Part shown: positions 61,089-64,000 of the stretch, piece by piece
Numbering within the stretch: position 1 is the first letter of the stretch
How the letters are laid out: each line of letters opens with the position of its first letter
The notes under the pieces: model-generated
Databases searched by the model: none
Seen by the model: only the letters and a program-made list of their open reading frames with translations
Told to the model about the DNA's origin: nothing
Source of the DNA: Acanthochlamys bracteata
Taxonomy: Eukaryota; Streptophyta; Magnoliopsida; Pandanales; Velloziaceae
DNA length: 64,000 bases
NCBI GenBank assembly: GCA_019914995.1
Contig: CM034126.1
Coordinates: forward strand, 8,189,001-8,253,000
Direction of reading: 5' to 3'
Translations under genes and position numbers: made by a program

Positions 61089-62930
61089 CTTGCTTTGCAC
61101 CATTGACTTGAGGCAGTATGAACAGATTTTGATATTCACGTGTTTATTTTCTTTTATGATAACTCGTATTTGTTTCATGTCATCTCTATGAATTGTCATT
61201 GTGTTTTAATGTGATGATCAACATTCTCATTGTTGTTTTCCTGTGCAGATTGATCCTCGGCATTGTTATGGTCACAACCTTCACTTCTATTATGATAGTT
61301 GGCTGTATGTGAGAGCAAGCAGCCCTTTTCCTACTTGTACACTAAAGCACTTGCGCAATATGTTCATATTAGGACTTTCATGATATTGCCACTCATATGC
61401 AGCAACATAGTCTTTCAGGTTAGACATAGGAGGGGGAAAGGAGGTAAACCTTCAAGAGTTGTGCCCGAGAACAAGGCTTCAGCAGCAATGCATCAAGTAT
61501 CTTGGCCCGGTTCCTATCATTATAATATGCATAACAATTCAGAGTTAATGCACTTTGAGCAATATTGACATATCCTTACAAACCTTCCGCAGAAAGAAAG
61601 GGAAGCTCATGAAGTCATAGTTGAAGGTGGCTTGTTTTTTTACAAGAATGACAAAAGACTGCTCGACACTTCTGAAACCTCAAAGGCACCAAGTGGATAT
61701 TTGTTTTGAGTACACCAAAGAGCCTTTATGTTGGTCAGATGAGATTCTCCCAAAGGTAAATGTTTGGGTACCCTTTCACTTGTATGCAACTTGGCTAAAG
61801 GTATCTTGAAATAAGTGCAGAAGGAAAAGGGCATATTTCAGCATTCCAGTTTTCTAGCAGGCGGTGCTACGTCTGCTTCTGGGAGAGTAGTTGAGGAAAA
61901 TGGAATTCTGAAGGTACTTTAATTTGAATAATTTACCAACATGAGTTACAAAACTGTTTCTGAATGTATTTGTCATTGCCATGCTAAATTTCAAATTGTT
62001 TTTGTTTTAGCCTTCTGTAGGTTGTGTGGCCACATAGTGGACACTATAGACCAACAGAAGAAAACTTTCGGGGCTTCATAACATTTATCAAGGAAAACAA
62101 TGTGGATCTTACCAATGTCAAGGTTGGTTTTACGATGAATCTTTTAGTTTATGGAGAAATATGAAAACTGCTACACTATTTAGTCTGAATTTTCGAAATG
62201 ATTGTGTAAAATGCGGTACTTTGCTGAACATTCAGGAAAGTCCAACCGAAGACGAGGAAGAGAGGCTTTCTTCAGACCTATGTGCAACAATACTCTGGAC
62301 ACAGATCCATCAGTCCATAAATCGAATATTGTAAGCATCGTTGACCAGAGTGGGTCTGAAGTTATGGCATCCACAACTCCTTGTGTGAGCAGTGGCATCA
62401 CAAGATTTAACAAGTCATTTTTAGCGAGGAAAACAGTGGCTCCTAACATTTCTCCTGCGACACAAAAGCAGGATGGAGATAAACAAATGCTAATGAAGAA
62501 CTTGGAGCAAGAGAATGCTCCAAATGAGGAAGCGAATAAGGTAGAAAAAACTGAAGGAAGATCATACTCAAATCGTACATCATTTGCAGATGAAGCAGAT
62601 GACAAAAGAGCTGCTCATGAGCAGCCTTACGATTTCAAGAAAATCTATTTGTCGAGGAGCCAGAAGAGGAGGAACAGAGATCAGTAAAGCAGGTTCTCAT
62701 ACTTCGTAGGATGCAGTCCAACAAAGGACTGAAGTCACTTCAGCTGGGAAATCAGCTATCTCGTAAGTGGATCACAGGAGCTGGTCCTCGGATTGGTTAC
62801 GTTGCAGCTCCAATTCCGTAGCGTTAGAACAAATGAACGTATCTCCGAAGGGTTCAGAGCCACCTAGGTTTTGTGCTTCACCCCCAGACTCCAACTTCAG
62901 GTGTGAAGACAATCGCAACATGCTCGTCTA
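61089..62930 (+). pseudogene. IQM: IQM-family (IQ-motif, calmodulin-binding) pseudogene, 5'-truncated
   Basis: The exon order of a plant IQM gene is preserved from the middle onward. The pieces are 61089-61115 (LALHH, then LEA), 61249-61336 (IDPRHCYGHNLHFYYDSW), 61419-61509 ([18 protein letters not shown] and [10 protein letters not shown]), 61593-61738 (KEREAHEVIVEGGLFFYKND), 61821-61913 ([20 protein letters not shown]), 62021-62122 ([19 protein letters not shown]) and 62236 to about 62930 (MQSNKGLKSLQLGNQLSRKW and ITGAGPRIG). The N-terminus and IQ motif are missing. Defects are a TGA for the conserved Trp at 61104-61106, one-base deletions near 61309 and 61691, a donor changed from GT to AT at 61739, and further frame changes after 62236, near 62643 and near 62819. 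IQM proteins bind calmodulin, but this copy should not yield a working protein. Confidence 0.85.
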
Positions 62931-63390
62931 TTAAGGAGGAATTGCATCAACAGCGAGACATGCCTACCAGCCATACACAGAAGAGACTGATCATTCTTTG
63001 CATTAACTAAACTTTTTTTTATATCTAGATATAAGGAAAAAGAAGCCTTTCGTACTTTATGCTAGCACCCGTAGAGGAGGAATACATTTCCAGTTGTGAT
63101 GAATTTTGTTAAGTATACCATTTGGTCAAGAAAGGATCAGTGCTGTTGTACAGCGACAAGTTTAATTTCCAGAAGGTTAGTGATCTTTCTGAAGTTTGTA
63201 CTGATTATGACGGAGCACAAACAAGCAGCAAAGGTTATCAGTGAAGCAGCATAGAAAAAATAACTGATTGCCCTTGTGTGAACCGACACCACAAGAAATC
63301 TTCACAAACCAGAGCGTAGGACACATGAAATTTTCAGATTAACAACAGAACCTCTATTGGAAAATAGTAGAATTAATATAATTACATATT
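62931..63390. other. 3' flank of the IQM pseudogene, no gene seen
   Basis: This stretch probably includes the former 3' untranslated region of the IQM gene. No coding frame or RNA gene is visible. Confidence 0.4.
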
Positions 63391-64000
63391 CTTTTTTATC
63401 GGTTTAAATTTTTTTAATCAACTGATATGTTAAGATAGTATTAGAGCCAAAAGGCTCGACTTTGAGCCATATATGGCCACGCATCAAGCCAAAATAGCTT
63501 ACGTGCAAGACCGTGTAAGAGTACAATATAAATGATAATAACAAATTCTCTTCCCTCAGCTTTAAGCTTGACAAACTTATACAATATGAAGAACAACAAC
63601 ATACAAATATTGCTATGGATTGGTTACAACTTTCTATAGTAATAACTGCCCACTACTTACATCTGAATCACTGGAAATAACTACAACATAGTTAAAAACC
63701 GAAGAAAAGATTTAATTTTTACTTGGTTTTACCACTACAGAGCCTCTCTTAAATCAAGTTCTTCATACCTAATCGTCTCTATCATCTTTATAAGCTTCAG
63801 GAACACATCAAGCGTAATGCTGTGTGCAAACATGAGCTGCTTGATCACTGCTTGGACAATAATGGGCAACAGTTTCTTATCCACCAAGTCTTGTATATAA
63901 TGATACTTGATATTTATGTGCTTTTTCAGCTATAAAAAATTGTGTTCTCCGTCAGAGCAATGGCAATTCAATGTCACAAAATAAATTTGTAGGACGTTCC
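63391..64000 (-). mobile_element. Ty1/copia remnants reaching the window edge
   Basis: On the minus strand, about 64000-63725 resembles the end of copia pol (RNase H C-terminus), with segments such as KKHINIKYHYIQDLVDKK and IRYEELDLREAL, and continues past the window. A TAGTATTAGAGCC motif near 63436-63450 on the plus strand resembles a copia primer-binding site after an LTR end. These may be parts of two different insertions. The coding part is broken. Confidence 0.5.

Noticed and set aside
60785-61199. ORFs of 87, 126 and 68 codons
   Set aside because: They lie in the truncated gypsy-type LTR and in the junction to the IQM pseudogene.
62202-62687. 161-codon plus-strand ORF as an independent gene
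   Set aside because: It covers part of the last IQM pseudogene exon, partly in the wrong frame, and its start lies in the preceding intron.
63436-63450. tRNA-related sequence
   Set aside because: The TATTAGAGCC motif resembles a copia primer-binding site, and no cloverleaf could be formed around it.

Overview
This is a nuclear genomic window from a flowering plant. The evidence is multi-exon genes with plant-specific families (mitochondrial succinyl-CoA ligase alpha, a DUF620 protein, IQM), very AT-rich introns and spacers, an embedded piece of plastid DNA, and a dense layer of plant transposons (Ty1/copia, Ty3/gypsy, PIF/Harbinger, Tourist, hAT, CACTA). A non-grass monocot would fit the protein flavour, but the sequence alone does not settle this.

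Three genes look intact. (1) The alpha subunit of mitochondrial succinyl-CoA ligase lies on the minus strand, 15051 to 8298, in seven exons whose frames join perfectly into a 336-residue protein. (2) A single-exon gene for a 232-residue plant membrane protein lies on the plus strand at 23293-23991. (3) A three-exon DUF620 gene lies on the minus strand, 47747 to 44809, and encodes 355 residues. Two of the eight introns in the multi-exon genes use a GC donor (AG|GCAAGT) instead of GT. There are also host-gene relics: a 5'-truncated, frame-disrupted IQM (calmodulin-binding, IQ-motif) pseudogene at 61089-62930, the last exon of an amidase/FAAH-like gene at about 30590-30725, and a possible two-exon fragment near 49270-49627.

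The rest is mostly repeats. From left to right: a Tourist-like element (2160-2920) abutting a copia gag relic and LTR (2921-5100); an hAT-type element (7171-7644); a nested Tourist cluster inside a succinyl-CoA ligase intron (9597-10113); a gypsy RNase H-integrase relic (16450-18400); duplicated CACTA ends (19180-20490); two small Tourist elements (21070-21337, 22533-22814); a gypsy-type solo LTR (24583-27176); an hAT element with a perfect 8-bp target duplication (27793-28647); a copia-type LTR with a tandemly repeated 3' part (32690-35850) and an inverted relative at 49920-51960; a decayed PIF/Harbinger element carrying a roughly 352-bp tandem array (39450-44604); a second, older hAT copy (53211-54062); a copia pol relic (54400-57250); a plastid insertion from the rbcL-accD region (about 57965-58408); an inverted, truncated relative of the gypsy LTR (59523-61060); and copia pieces running off the right edge.

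The intact genes are unrelated housekeeping or plant-specific genes and do not form a cluster. I found no convincing novel multi-gene system. The points most worth a second look are the two GC-AG introns, the plastid insertion, the tandem array inside the Harbinger element, the IQM pseudogene at a transposon junction, and a pair of related hairpins at 57625-57798.
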